A stretch of 64,000 bases of DNA from Marinoscillum pacificum (lineage in GTDB: Bacteria > Bacteroidota > Bacteroidia > Cytophagales > Cyclobacteriaceae). Location of the stretch: NCBI RefSeq assembly GCF_024714495.1, contig NZ_JAMZMJ010000001.1, positions 868,001 through 932,000 on the forward strand. Direction: 5' to 3'. Of the stretch, positions 53,480-63,661 are shown in pieces; position 1 is the first letter of the stretch; every line of letters begins with the position of its first letter. The notes below the pieces were generated by a model. The model saw only the letters and a list, made by a program, of their open reading frames with translations. It searched no databases and was not told the origin of the DNA. A program made the translations under genes and the position numbers.

Positions 53480-54175
53480 ATGGCATTAAAAGACATTCAC
53501 GGACGCGCAATTAGGGACTTTTATCAGAATAAACCGGTCGCCAAATTATTCCTGCATACCTCCTATGGAGACACAGAAGAAATGCCTGTAGAGGTTTTCT
53601 TTAGAGAAGAGGAAGATCTTTCCGTTTTAGAAAACCTGGCTTTGATAGAATGTCAGGGAACAGTATTGGATATCGGTGCTGGTGCTGGTGCACATGCCTT
53701 GATGCTTCAAGCTAGAGACTTTAAGGTGTATGCTCTTGAAAATTCTCCGGCTTGTGTAGAGGTGATGCGTCAGTCAGGTGTCAAACACGTTATCGAGCAA
53801 GATTATAGACAGCACAATAAAACGTATGATACCCTCCTCCTATTGATGAATGGACTAGGAATAGCTGGAAGGCTTTCCAATGTACAAAGTGTACTTAAAT
53901 CCTTATCAAAAATGCTCAATCCAGGAGGACAAATACTGGTAGACTCGTCAGACATAAGCTATTTGTACGAAGATGATGAATTGACGCCAGACGAAGAGTA
54001 CTTTGGAAACATTCGATACCAGTATGAATACCGAAAAGAGAAAGGCGACTGGTTTGACTGGGTCTACGTAGATCAGGAAACCTTACAAAATGAAGTCAAT
54101 GAAGCTGGAATGGAACTAGAGGTATTGTATACCGATGAAAATGATCAATATCTTGCCAGAATCACCAATAAATAA
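53480..54175 (+). CDS. Class I SAM-dependent methyltransferase (231 aa)
   Basis: Cytoplasmic methyltransferase. Motif I VLDIGAGAGAHALMLQ (about 61-76), followed by FKVYALENSPACVEVM with the acidic ribose ligand, DTLLLLMNGLGIAG (about 116-129) and LNPGGQILVDSSD (about 150-162). An N-terminal helical part with RDFYQNKPVAKLFLHTSYG precedes. Substrate unknown. It stands 51 bases before era on the same strand and may share its transcript, which would fit a role in translation or rRNA, but that is inference only. Confidence 0.82.
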   Translation: MALKDIHGRAIRDFYQNKPVAKLFLHTSYGDTEEMPVEVFFREEEDLSVLENLALIECQGTVLDIGAGAGAHALMLQARDFKVYALENSPACVEVMRQSGVKHVIEQDYRQHNKTYDTLLLLMNGLGIAGRLSNVQSVLKSLSKMLNPGGQILVDSSDISYLYEDDELTPDEEYFGNIRYQYEYRKEKGDWFDWVYVDQETLQNEVNEAGMELEVLYTDENDQYLARITNK

Positions 54176-54226
54176 GCCATTCAACATCTAGCAGAAGAAC
54201 AAAAATATTTTACCGAAATTTGTCTA

Positions 54227-55108
54227 ATGAATAACCCTGATTTCAAAGCCGGATTTGTAACGATTATGGGCAAACCCAATGTAGGTAAGTCCACATTAAT
54301 GAACCAACTAACAGGTGAACGCATCTCTATTGTAACTAATCGAGCACAAACCACCAGGCACAGAATATTTGGGATAATTACGACTGAGGATCATCAAATT
54401 GTCTATTCCGACACTCCAGGAACCTTAGACCCTAGTTACAAGCTGCAAGAGCGAATGATGGGCTTCGTCAAGAAGTCTCTGGAAGATGCAGACATCATCC
54501 TTTTCATGGTGGAGCTCGGAGAAAAAAATGATCATGAAACCTGGCTGGAAATGGCCAGACATACAGAAATTCCGTTGATTTTCGCAATCAACAAGACAGA
54601 TCTGGCTAAGGGTTCTCAGGTTATTGATAAAATCAATTACTGGAAAGAACAATATGATTGGTTGGATCCAATTACCTTTTCTGCTGCGACAGGCGAAGGT
54701 GTCGAAGAATTAGAAAAGCGAATTTTAGAATTATTACCTCACCATCCCCCCTATTTCCCAGAAGATGAGCTCACTGATAAATCAGAGCGGTTTATTGCTG
54801 CAGAGATCATCAGAGAAAAGATTTTCCTAAACTACAAACAAGAAATCCCCTATAGCAGTGAAGTGGTAGTAACCTCTTTCAAAGAAGATGAATCCATCAT
54901 AAGAATTGCAGCAGAGATATATGTGGAGCGAACTACTCAAAAAGGTATCATCATCGGGAAAAAGGGTGATGGAATCAAAAAACTTGGCATCGACAGTCGC
55001 AAAGAAATGGAAGACTTCTTCGGCAAACAGGTTCATCTAGAAACTTTTGTAAAAGTAGAAAAGGACTGGAGAAAAGATGACCAAAAGCTAAAACGCTTCG
55101 GCTATTAG
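54227..55108 (+). CDS. era: GTPase Era (293 aa)
   Basis: Essential ribosome-assembly GTPase that binds the 3' end of 16S rRNA. G1 GKPNVGKS (15-22), G2 QTTRH (41-45), G3 DTPG (62-65), G4 NKTD (122-125) and G5 SAAT near 148 are all intact. The C-terminal KH domain shows IYVERTTQKGIIIGKKGDGIKKLG (the GxxG loop near 245) and the usual end DWRKDDQKLKRFGY. Length is typical. The start at 54227 places the G1 motif at the normal distance from the N-terminus. Confidence 0.97.
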   Translation: MNNPDFKAGFVTIMGKPNVGKSTLMNQLTGERISIVTNRAQTTRHRIFGIITTEDHQIVYSDTPGTLDPSYKLQERMMGFVKKSLEDADIILFMVELGEKNDHETWLEMARHTEIPLIFAINKTDLAKGSQVIDKINYWKEQYDWLDPITFSAATGEGVEELEKRILELLPHHPPYFPEDELTDKSERFIAAEIIREKIFLNYKQEIPYSSEVVVTSFKEDESIIRIAAEIYVERTTQKGIIIGKKGDGIKKLGIDSRKEMEDFFGKQVHLETFVKVEKDWRKDDQKLKRFGY

Positions 55109-55432
55109 GCAAATTTAGGGATAAAATTAATTATGATAATTATCAGCTTATACGCTCCGTCTGACAGACTATTCCTGACGAATGTCATAAATAGCTTTGA
55201 TTAGCCGAATCTCATCGATAAAAACTAAGCATCTCACCTATTTTAGGTACGTATTTTTCGTGCGCAAAGCATCGAAAATTCATTACGATTATCAAGCCAT
55301 TCTGTCTAGGTAAATCACCATTGTTTGGGAGCGCAAAATCCTTGAAATTAGTACCTGTAAAACGCTCCAACTCAACTTTGTTTAAGAATGAAAAAACCAT
55401 TTTCTTTTTATTAAATACTAAATATCAGTAAA
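55109..55432. other. 324-bp intergenic region between era and the response-regulator gene
   Basis: A 62-codon minus-strand frame (55212-55400) is the only open frame of note. It shows no recognised motif and no promoter, so it is not called. A weak TATTTTTC element lies near 55250 on the plus strand. Otherwise I see nothing in it. Confidence 0.4.
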
Positions 55433-56113
55433 ATGATTGATTCACCAATTACCGAAGCTAAAATGATGAATATCCTACTCGTAGACGACCACAAGATGGT
55501 TCGAGATGCCTTTAGTTTTTATTTTAAAGATGATGATCATTACTTCATCAAAGCACAAGCTGTAAATGGCGAAGACGCCTTGAAACGTCTCAAAACGGAA
55601 CCATTTGATTTACTAATTACTGACATCAACATGCCGGTAATGAATGGTTTGGATTTAGTGCAAACCATCAGAGATGAAAATATAGATATCAACATTTTGG
55701 TGGTCTCTATGCTTGATGACATCAAGAATATCAAAAAAATGCTCAATATGGGCATCCAGGGATACATACTCAAAGACGCAGGAAAGGAAGTTGTAAAAAC
55801 AGCACTTAAAACGATCGAACAAGGTGAGCATTACTTTGCTCCGGAAGTAACTCAACGGGTGATGGAAAGTATGGGTGGATCAGGCATTACGCCTAAACAA
55901 CGTCTCACCATAGAAATAGAGCTGAGCAGCAGAGAGAAAGAAGTCCTAAAACTGATTTTGGACGAGAAAACTAATCAGGAAATAGCTGATCTACTCTTTA
56001 TCAGTGTAAGAACTGTGGAAGGTCACAAGCGAAGCATGCTGACCAAAACAGGCTGTAAAAACCTGGTAGGCCTTACGATGTATGCCATAGAGCACAATCT
56101 GGTAGAGCTATAA
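55433..56113 (+). CDS. NarL/FixJ-family response regulator (226 aa)
   Basis: Receiver domain (about 13-130) with acidic pocket VDDH (D18/D19), phospho-acceptor D64 in LLITDINMPVMNG, switch S92 in VVSMLDD and K114 in YILKDAG. The C-terminal LuxR-type HTH (about 164-226) reads ELSSREKEVLKLIL and NQEIADLLFISVRTVEGHKRSMLTKTG. The annotated start gives MIDSPITEAKMMNILLVDDH; the ATG at 55463 or 55466 would give the more usual short N-terminus. It converges with the multi-PAS kinase gene by eight bases. Its cognate kinase is probably one of those on the other strand, or the DegS-like protein elsewhere. Confidence 0.93.
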   Translation: MIDSPITEAKMMNILLVDDHKMVRDAFSFYFKDDDHYFIKAQAVNGEDALKRLKTEPFDLLITDINMPVMNGLDLVQTIRDENIDINILVVSMLDDIKNIKKMLNMGIQGYILKDAGKEVVKTALKTIEQGEHYFAPEVTQRVMESMGGSGITPKQRLTIEIELSSREKEVLKLILDEKTNQEIADLLFISVRTVEGHKRSMLTKTGCKNLVGLTMYAIEHNLVEL

Positions 56114-56121
56114 CGAATTAC

Positions 56122-58746
56122 TCATTTGGGTAATTTCACAGAGAAGGTGCTCCCAAGACCTAGCTCACTCTCTACCTCAATTGTACAGTTGTTTAATTTT
56201 AAAAATTCCCGGGTTATTGACATACCCAGTCCAGTTCCCGGAATATCCCTGACATTGTTACCACGGTAGAAATCATTAAAAATATGCTCATGTTCCTGTG
56301 CGGCTATACCAATTCCAAAATCACGAATGGTTATACAAGTATAGCCATCATTACTAAAATCTAATTTCAACTCTGGATTTGGCTTTCCAGGAGAATATTT
56401 GAAAGCATTTGTGACTACATTTATAAGTGCGTGTCTGAGTAAATCATAGTCTCCTGAAAACTTGACAGGATCACCTATTTTTGAAACTTGAAGTACTCTT
56501 TGATCATTGGTTACCTGATCCACATCGGTAACAATATCATCAATCAATGAAGTCAAACAAACCTCTTCAGGTTTTACCTTCAGGTTACTTGTTTGCGCCT
56601 TCCCGATTAACAAAATATCTTCCATCAAGTCAACCAATCGATCTACTTCCCGAACTAGACGGCCATTGATCTTATCCAACATGGGATGCTGAATATCCAG
56701 AGCATCCAGCAGCTGCATATTGGACTTAATCACGGTAAGCGGTGTCCTAAATTGATGGGACGCCATAGCCACAAAATTGGAGCGCATTTTGGAAAGCTCT
56801 CGCTCCATATCTAGCGTTTTTTGAAGCTCTTGTTCAAACTTTTTCTGTTGGGTAATTTCTTCTACAACTACACTTACTCTATACTTCTCATCATATCCTT
56901 TATAGGGATGAGTGGATACCATTAACCAGTCAACCCCCCCTTTTTTATTGATATGCATACAGTCCTGGCTCTCCCCTTCATGCGTACTCAAGGCACGCTG
57001 TACCATTTGTGTCATTTCTAGTCCGTTGGAATCAATCCAAACGTCGCGAGCAGATTTTCCAATAAAACTCTCAGATGGCATATGAAATCGCTCTTCCGAA
57101 CCAATGACACGTTCAAAGCGTAAGTCATTATCAATTACAAATATGAGATTATCAGTAGCCCTGATTAATGCATCTAAATCACTATTACTCTGGATAAGCT
57201 GTTCTTCAAAATTCCTTCTCTCTGAAATATCCCTGGCAGAAAAACGAATCATGTTTTCGTTTTTATATTCAAATGAATTTCCGATGATTTCCATCCATAC
57301 ATAATGTCCTTTATCATGTTTCATCCGAATACTGAAGTCAGAGGAAGTTCCTGGGACTAATAAATTACGCTGTAATTCTCGCTGACCAATACTTAAATCA
57401 TCAGGGTGAATCAAATGTCTCAACTTAGTTCCAACCAAATCATCTGGTTCATGACCTAAAAGATTCCGAATAGAATCTGATATATATGAAAGTTCCGATG
57501 ATTCTATATCATCTCCAGTAACCAACATTATCACATCTCGGCTACTTTCTGATAATAATCGATGGAGTCTTTCACTCTTGTATAATGCTGTTTGAGCTTC
57601 TTTCGTGTCCGTAACATCTCTGCATACCCCGAATACTTTGATCGGTTGGCCGTTTTCAAATAGGACTCTTGAACTATTACTGATATAACGCATCTTTTCG
57701 TTATGGTCTACTAGTCGATATTCCAATTTATCCCATTGATTATGAGTTTTGTGCAAAAAGACTTTTATGTCGGCATCTACCTTTTTCCGATCTACTGGCA
57801 AAATCTGATTTAAATACTCATTCCAAGTGGGACGTTCATCTGGATCAAATCCATGCATCATTAACCATTTTCTGGAATATTTACTGGACTCAGGGTGTAC
57901 TACATCATATTCAAACCAACCTGTATTTGATATCTCCTGTGCTCTTTCTAATTTATCCTGAGTTTCTCTTAATTCAGTTACATTCTGTACCACACCAAAA
58001 ACTTTCGTAACGTTTTCTCCATGGAAAATCAATTCCATATTCAAACTAAACCATTGTTCCACGTCACGAACCCGTGCTTTGATGTCTAACTTGATAACTG
58101 GGTTTTCCTTTGTCGCCTGTTGAGCAAGTCGAGACACTTGCTCCTTGTACTCTTCATCCACCAAAGACTTAAAATAATCAATAGTAAACTTGTCTTCTAC
58201 CTCCAGGCCCATCATAGGCTTAATACTCGAAGAGTATTCTGTTCTGGGTTCATCAGGATAATATTCAAACCAACCAATCTGAGTTATCTTAGAAACTTTA
58301 TCCACCAAAAATGGATCGTATTGAATGTCTACAATGGAGTCCTTGGGATTAATGCTGGACAGTTGCTGATGAGCTTCATGAAGTGATGCTAATTTCTTTT
58401 TCAGCAGTGGTCCATCAAACAGCTTGATAACATAAGCTAAACCATGAAGTGATGAATTTTGTAACTCTACTGTGCACACAACCCATTTATAGCCAATATC
58501 ACTAGATTTAATTCTAAAGGTCAATTGTTGTGCTTTAAATCCAGCAGTTTCAGATAAAGTAGAGATTAAAGCAGGCTTAACCCAATCCAAATCTTCTGGA
58601 TGTATCTGATTGTAAAAAGAAGAGAAACTGGGCAACAAGGAAGAATCAAGACTTAAAACATTGTAAAAACTCCCGGACCAAATATGTTCCTCATTTTTAG
58701 TTATGTAGAGTGCATAAGGCAAATCAAGCAGATCGGCGGAAACCAT
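56122..58746 (-). CDS. Multi-PAS sensor histidine kinase (874 aa)
   Basis: Soluble kinase with about five PAS/PAC units (roughly 15-135, 150-270, 280-395, 400-520 and 525-645) and no membrane segment. The kinase core is complete: HisKA with H664 in FVAMASHQFRTPLTVIKSN, N-box LRHALINVVTNAFKYS, G1 IRDFGIGI, F-box IFNDFYRG, G2 GTGLGMSITREF. The C-terminal half is a close paralogue of the kinase at 59975-63661. There is no receiver domain, so it must pass phosphate to a separate regulator, such as those flanking it. On the minus strand TATTTTTG (plus 58851-58858) is an exact -7 element, but no -33 box is seen. Confidence 0.93.
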   Translation of the reverse strand: MVSADLLDLPYALYITKNEEHIWSGSFYNVLSLDSSLLPSFSSFYNQIHPEDLDWVKPALISTLSETAGFKAQQLTFRIKSSDIGYKWVVCTVELQNSSLHGLAYVIKLFDGPLLKKKLASLHEAHQQLSSINPKDSIVDIQYDPFLVDKVSKITQIGWFEYYPDEPRTEYSSSIKPMMGLEVEDKFTIDYFKSLVDEEYKEQVSRLAQQATKENPVIKLDIKARVRDVEQWFSLNMELIFHGENVTKVFGVVQNVTELRETQDKLERAQEISNTGWFEYDVVHPESSKYSRKWLMMHGFDPDERPTWNEYLNQILPVDRKKVDADIKVFLHKTHNQWDKLEYRLVDHNEKMRYISNSSRVLFENGQPIKVFGVCRDVTDTKEAQTALYKSERLHRLLSESSRDVIMLVTGDDIESSELSYISDSIRNLLGHEPDDLVGTKLRHLIHPDDLSIGQRELQRNLLVPGTSSDFSIRMKHDKGHYVWMEIIGNSFEYKNENMIRFSARDISERRNFEEQLIQSNSDLDALIRATDNLIFVIDNDLRFERVIGSEERFHMPSESFIGKSARDVWIDSNGLEMTQMVQRALSTHEGESQDCMHINKKGGVDWLMVSTHPYKGYDEKYRVSVVVEEITQQKKFEQELQKTLDMERELSKMRSNFVAMASHQFRTPLTVIKSNMQLLDALDIQHPMLDKINGRLVREVDRLVDLMEDILLIGKAQTSNLKVKPEEVCLTSLIDDIVTDVDQVTNDQRVLQVSKIGDPVKFSGDYDLLRHALINVVTNAFKYSPGKPNPELKLDFSNDGYTCITIRDFGIGIAAQEHEHIFNDFYRGNNVRDIPGTGLGMSITREFLKLNNCTIEVESELGLGSTFSVKLPK

Positions 58747-58950
58747 GACATACTTCTTTTTTTGGTTAGTTGATGATTGTTTAATTCTAAGAAATTTAAC
58801 CTGTTTTATGGCTCAAAGTAAATCTGACAACAAGTTTTTACCGCTCAAGACAAAAATAAGCGCAAAATCGGTCGAAATTTCATGATTTAATTTCGTTAAG
58901 TTCTGGCAATCAACAGCATCCGGCCATTAGAGAATTTAAGTTATATCTCC

Positions 58951-59961
58951 TCAACCCAATCCAAACAGGTGATTAAAGACTTCCTTTTTTAGAGGTTTCA
59001 CCTCATATCCAACCACGTTTTGATAGGTATAACTTTCTACTATATCAGTATCCGAAATGGACGAAGACAACATAATAACCTGAGTATTTAGCTGTTTTTC
59101 TCTCATAGCATCTAATAATTCAAAACCACTCATTCCTGGCATGTTAATATCCAATAGAATGTAATCAGGAAACTCACCTTGCAACATGAGACCCAATGCT
59201 TCATTAGCATTATCAAAGGACTGATAATCTAAATGAGCAAAAGATTTATCAACGATTGATTTCACGAACATACGCTGAATCACATCATCTTCTACATGCC
59301 ACATACTTTTTGGAAGGTGGAGTGAACCGCTGTAAGAAGCTGGCTGATTCATACTTTCATTTAGAATTTCATGAATCTTATACATGACCTCATCAAAGTA
59401 CTCACCTGATTGCATCATCCAGTCTATGAATTTCTCCTTTGGTAATTTTTCCTCTCTTAACAACTCTATCATATTGAAGATCTTAACAACTCTAGAGCGC
59501 AAATCATGTGAGGTAATACTTTTGACCTGATCTATTTGATGCATTTTGGAGGCCAATTCACCCTCGAGCTTGGTGAGGTGCTGATGCTTTACTTGATTTT
59601 TTTCATAAACGGTACGTATGGTTTGAATGAGATCTTCATATTCGAATGGCTTGGTTAAATAATCATCAGCTCCCAGGTTCATCCCTTGCCTGATATCCTG
59701 ATGAGCAGCACGACCACTTAGGAAAATAAATGGTATATAATCAATAATCGTGGTGTCGTTTCTAAGAAATCGTAAAATATCAAAACCTGTCCCATCAGGC
59801 AACATGATGTCACTTATGATGATATCTGGCTTAAAGTCTGTTAATACCTCCAGTGCGTCATTGCAGCAATATGCGCAAGTCACTGACATTTGATTCAATC
59901 GAAGCATTTCAACTACTGCTTCAGAAATTCCTCGATCATCTTCTATTAATAATACATCCAT
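58951..59961 (-). CDS. REC-HisKA-REC signalling protein without an ATPase domain (336 aa)
   Basis: Two complete receiver domains flank a lone HisKA-like helix pair. REC1 (about 1-120): IEDD pocket, D51 in IIISDIMLPDGTG, S82 and K104 (YLTKPFEY). Linker helix, then KSITSHDLRSRVVKIFNMIELL with H152, followed by a second helix to about 195; this matches histidine-kinase dimerisation domains of the SHDLRxP type, though Pro is replaced by Arg-Val. REC2 (about 207-336): VEDD, D251 in ILLDINMPGMSG, S279/S280 and K302 (EVKPLKK). No catalytic ATPase domain and no DNA-binding output. It lies 13 bases after the large kinase gene and could shuttle phosphoryl groups between D51, H152 and D251. Confidence 0.85.
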   Translation of the reverse strand: MDVLLIEDDRGISEAVVEMLRLNQMSVTCAYCCNDALEVLTDFKPDIIISDIMLPDGTGFDILRFLRNDTTIIDYIPFIFLSGRAAHQDIRQGMNLGADDYLTKPFEYEDLIQTIRTVYEKNQVKHQHLTKLEGELASKMHQIDQVKSITSHDLRSRVVKIFNMIELLREEKLPKEKFIDWMMQSGEYFDEVMYKIHEILNESMNQPASYSGSLHLPKSMWHVEDDVIQRMFVKSIVDKSFAHLDYQSFDNANEALGLMLQGEFPDYILLDINMPGMSGFELLDAMREKQLNTQVIMLSSSISDTDIVESYTYQNVVGYEVKPLKKEVFNHLFGLG

Positions 59962-59974
59962 TCTACGCTACTAA

Positions 59975-62900
59975 TTAACTCATTGCCATTGGAATACGAA
60001 TAGTGAAAACACTTCCTTCTCCAACTACACTTTCAACCTTTAACTTGCACTTATTAATCGTCAAAAATTCTTTTGTGATAGACATACCTAGACCGGTACC
60101 TTGTATTTCTTTCACATTTGGTGACCTATAAAAATCCTGAAAAATTCGTCCAATATCCTCTTTTGGAATCCCTATACCATAATCCTGTATAGCTAACTCC
60201 ACTTCATTTTCTAATGAATAATCAACATGAACTTCTGGTGCTCTGGCCCCTTGTGAGTATTTAAAGGCATTGTCAACCAAATTGATTAAAGCATGTCTTA
60301 GCATATCATAATCTGCTTCAACTTTTTTTGGAGCCCCTATATGATTAACTGACAAAATTCGTCCGTCCACATCACAGTATACTACATCTCCTACAACATC
60401 TTGTATTAAGTCCAATAAACAAAACGAAGTTGGATTTGATGTAAATTGATCAGATTGCACCTTACCTAATGTTAGCACATCTTCCATTAGACCAACTAGA
60501 CGATCCACCTCTCGGGTTAAACGTTCAGAGACACGATTGACCAACTTATTTTCAACTCCATAAGCTTTGATTAATTGCATATTGGACTTGATGACAGTAA
60601 GCGGAGTTCTAAATTGGTGAGAAGCCATGGCCACAAAACTTGCTCGCATTTTGGAGAGTTCACGCTCCTTGTCCAACATACCTTTCAATTCCTCCTCATA
60701 CTTTCGCTGTAGTGTGACATCTTCCTTAATAACACACACCTTTAATTGATAATCCAAACCACGATATGGATGTGTGGTTACTTTATGATATTCTTTTTCT
60801 CCTAACTCATTCTCTACGACACATTCGAACTCTTCTTCGTCACCATTTACAAGAGACCTGCGAACCATCTGAGCCATTTCCACCCCATTAGGATCATTCC
60901 ATACATCCTCTACTTGTTGTCCAATAAATTCCTCTGCCGGTATATGAAGCTGATCAGGATCACCAATTACTCGTTCGAATGCCCCCCACTTATCAAATGC
61001 AAAAATTAAGTTATCTGTAGCCTTAATTAGAGCCTTTAATTCGCTATTAGCACTCATAATGGCTTGCTCAAATTTATTGCGCTCCGTAATGTCTTCTATC
61101 ACCACACACACCTTGTTTTTCGAACCCATCGACACATAAGGATGTGTAGAAACCCTGAACCAACGCCCTACGACACCATTCTTTCCATGGCGACAATCAA
61201 AAACCTGACTCGATCCATTTTTTAAAGATTCACGAACCATTTTGGACATATGTTGACCATTATGATCTGTCCAAATTTGCTCTACAGGATGACCAATAAA
61301 CTTATCCTTTGGTATGTGTAACAATTCATCCTTCCCAAGTACGCGTTCAAACCTACCTAACTCATCAAAGGCAAAAACAAGATTGCTTTTGATCGTGATC
61401 ATGGCATTCAATTCATTGTTTGCTCTGATCAGCGCCTCCATGTTATTACGTCGCTCTGTGATATCTCTGATGGACAACCGCAGATAATTTTCTTGACGAA
61501 TTTCGATTTCGTTAGCAATGATTTCTGTCCATATATAGGTTTCATCATGCTTTTTTAACCTTATTTCAATTTTTAAGGATTCATCTTCTTTTTGCAGGTA
61601 GTCCATGTAAACCTTTTCATACCGCAAACGATCCTCGGGATGAATGAGATTAATAGCCAACACACCTTTTAATTCTTGAGCCGTGTAACCTAATAGCGAA
61701 GCATTTGATTCTGAAATATAGTTTATGGTGCGCTCTCTGTGATTACCACTTAAAAGCACTATCACATCCCTACTCGTTTCTGATATCAACCGGTGGAGTT
61801 CTTCGCTTTTATATAATTCAATTTGCGCTGTACGCATACTGGTTACATCAGCTGTGACTCCAAACACTTTAACAGGACACCCGCCGTTGTAAATCACTCT
61901 TGAACTATTGCTGATATATTTTTTCTTTTCTCTTCGAGTTCTTATTCGATAATCTATTCTATCCCAGGATTGCGGCATTGAAATTAAAAAATTGACTAAT
62001 CCATCTTCAAATAGTTCACTATCTTCTGGAAATAGCCTGGAAATGTAATTTTCGAAAGTGGGAATTTCATCAGTTTCATAGTCATGCATTTTTAACCACT
62101 GCTCTGAAAACTTACTCGCTTCAGGATGCAGCACATCATATTCAAACCATCCTGTATTGGATATCTTCTGAGCACGAAGTAAGTTATCCTCCATTACACG
62201 ATACTCAGTAACGTCCTGTACGGTAACAAGTGTTTTTGTGGGTATTCCTGAAACATCTCTTATTATCTCTCCATGACTAGTAAGGTATTTCAACCGGCCA
62301 GTAGAAGTCATAATACGGTATTGTATGTCTTTCCATTCTGTAACCTCTGGATTGGCGTAGAGCTGCTCTAAGTGATCAAGTACCACTTTGTCTTCTGCTA
62401 TTACATATTCATTTAAATCTGACAGAGCATTGACAGTACTTGAATCTTCCAAATCAAATATCTCCCAAAACTGATCTGAACCATAATATTCACCAGTGCT
62501 CATATCCAAATCAACCCAACCAACCTTCGAGTATACTTGTATTCTGTTAAGTTTATCTTCGAGCTGCCTTACCTTAGTAAAATCAAGTACACAACCTAAA
62601 AAATAACACGGAACCCCATTAGAGTCTCGATCGACTTCCCCTACCACCTGAATGTATCTTGACTCACCTTTTTTATCATAAATTTTAAAACTGACGTTAA
62701 AGGAACTATCATCACTATTCAGAACTTTTGTTATTTTCTCTCTTTCTCCAGGTGCGACAATTGCTCTAATCTGATCTAGTGTATTTAATTCCTTTGGGCT
62801 GTAGCCCATGATCTCGTAAAAGCGTGTATCACCCCACACTTGCCCAGTGGTATAATCAATCTCGTGCCAGCCTAAACCGCTGATTTCCTTAGTTTTCTTT

Positions 62901-63661
62901 AATAAAAGCTCAGATTCTTTCAGAAAAGTAATATCATGAAAGAGTCCAATGGTTTTAATTAAAACACCTCCTCGGAAAACACACTCTATTTGTAGGTCAT
63001 ACCAATAAGTAGTTCCATTAATCAAAAATTGGACATGCTGGGATATGTGTGGTTTCTCGGGTGTGGCTTTACTAATCTTATTTTCCAAGCGCGATGAATG
63101 AGCACTTAATGCATGTGATTTAAGCCAGTCAATGGAGAAAACCTCATCTTCCTGTAAATGAAGCAGCTTGTTTAAGTTGCTCTGCAAGGTTATTGCATTG
63201 TCAATTTTATCATGCACATACCAACCTATCGCTGCATGATTCGCTATTTTATCATAGACTTTTTCCTCTGTTGATTTTCTTGAATTGAAAAACTTCTCCG
63301 CAAACTCTAAACGACTGATGCTTTCATCAAAAGTATTATCAGTGAAAAAATCCTCAATCAAAACAAATCGTTGAGCATTGAATTCACTACAGCTTAGGTA
63401 AACAACTACCTTTTTCGCTGTAGGTTTATTTAAACGAAAAGTTAATGGTTCCTCAAAATCATTAGTCTTTAGTGCTTCGCAAAGCGAATTATACACGATT
63501 CTTCGATCCTCTGGATAAATAGCACTGATGACTGTCTTGAACGAAACATTGTGAGCTTCCTTTCCTTCAGATATGAAGGATTTGAACTTTTTTGATAAAC
63601 AAAAAATAGTGTTTTCGCCTATCCTGCTTACAGATTTTGTCCTACTGATTGATGTCATCAT
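59975..63661 (-). CDS. Large multi-PAS sensor histidine kinase (1228 aa)
   Basis: Soluble kinase with about eight PAS/PAC units: roughly 30-130, 140-260, 263-380, 382-505, 507-630, 632-750, 755-880 and 880-1000. The last two are near-copies of each other (SNLVFAFDELGRFERVLG and DNLIFAFDKWGAFERVIG, both followed by FIGxxVEx-W). The kinase core is complete: H1015 in FVAMASHQFRTPLTVIKSN, N-box LRHALINLVDNAFKYS, G1 IQDYGIGI, F-box IFQDFYRS, G2 GTGLGMSITKEF. No receiver or membrane segment. It is closely related to the kinase at 56122-58746 and probably co-transcribed with the downstream REC-HisKA-REC gene (13-base gap), a likely phosphate acceptor. Confidence 0.93.
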   Translation of the reverse strand: MMTSISRTKSVSRIGENTIFCLSKKFKSFISEGKEAHNVSFKTVISAIYPEDRRIVYNSLCEALKTNDFEEPLTFRLNKPTAKKVVVYLSCSEFNAQRFVLIEDFFTDNTFDESISRLEFAEKFFNSRKSTEEKVYDKIANHAAIGWYVHDKIDNAITLQSNLNKLLHLQEDEVFSIDWLKSHALSAHSSRLENKISKATPEKPHISQHVQFLINGTTYWYDLQIECVFRGGVLIKTIGLFHDITFLKESELLLKKTKEISGLGWHEIDYTTGQVWGDTRFYEIMGYSPKELNTLDQIRAIVAPGEREKITKVLNSDDSSFNVSFKIYDKKGESRYIQVVGEVDRDSNGVPCYFLGCVLDFTKVRQLEDKLNRIQVYSKVGWVDLDMSTGEYYGSDQFWEIFDLEDSSTVNALSDLNEYVIAEDKVVLDHLEQLYANPEVTEWKDIQYRIMTSTGRLKYLTSHGEIIRDVSGIPTKTLVTVQDVTEYRVMEDNLLRAQKISNTGWFEYDVLHPEASKFSEQWLKMHDYETDEIPTFENYISRLFPEDSELFEDGLVNFLISMPQSWDRIDYRIRTRREKKKYISNSSRVIYNGGCPVKVFGVTADVTSMRTAQIELYKSEELHRLISETSRDVIVLLSGNHRERTINYISESNASLLGYTAQELKGVLAINLIHPEDRLRYEKVYMDYLQKEDESLKIEIRLKKHDETYIWTEIIANEIEIRQENYLRLSIRDITERRNNMEALIRANNELNAMITIKSNLVFAFDELGRFERVLGKDELLHIPKDKFIGHPVEQIWTDHNGQHMSKMVRESLKNGSSQVFDCRHGKNGVVGRWFRVSTHPYVSMGSKNKVCVVIEDITERNKFEQAIMSANSELKALIKATDNLIFAFDKWGAFERVIGDPDQLHIPAEEFIGQQVEDVWNDPNGVEMAQMVRRSLVNGDEEEFECVVENELGEKEYHKVTTHPYRGLDYQLKVCVIKEDVTLQRKYEEELKGMLDKERELSKMRASFVAMASHQFRTPLTVIKSNMQLIKAYGVENKLVNRVSERLTREVDRLVGLMEDVLTLGKVQSDQFTSNPTSFCLLDLIQDVVGDVVYCDVDGRILSVNHIGAPKKVEADYDMLRHALINLVDNAFKYSQGARAPEVHVDYSLENEVELAIQDYGIGIPKEDIGRIFQDFYRSPNVKEIQGTGLGMSITKEFLTINKCKLKVESVVGEGSVFTIRIPMAMS

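Noticed and set aside
55212-55400. 62-codon minus-strand frame between era and the response regulator
   Set aside because: No recognised motif, no promoter and no neighbour in the same direction. Length is within chance for this base composition.
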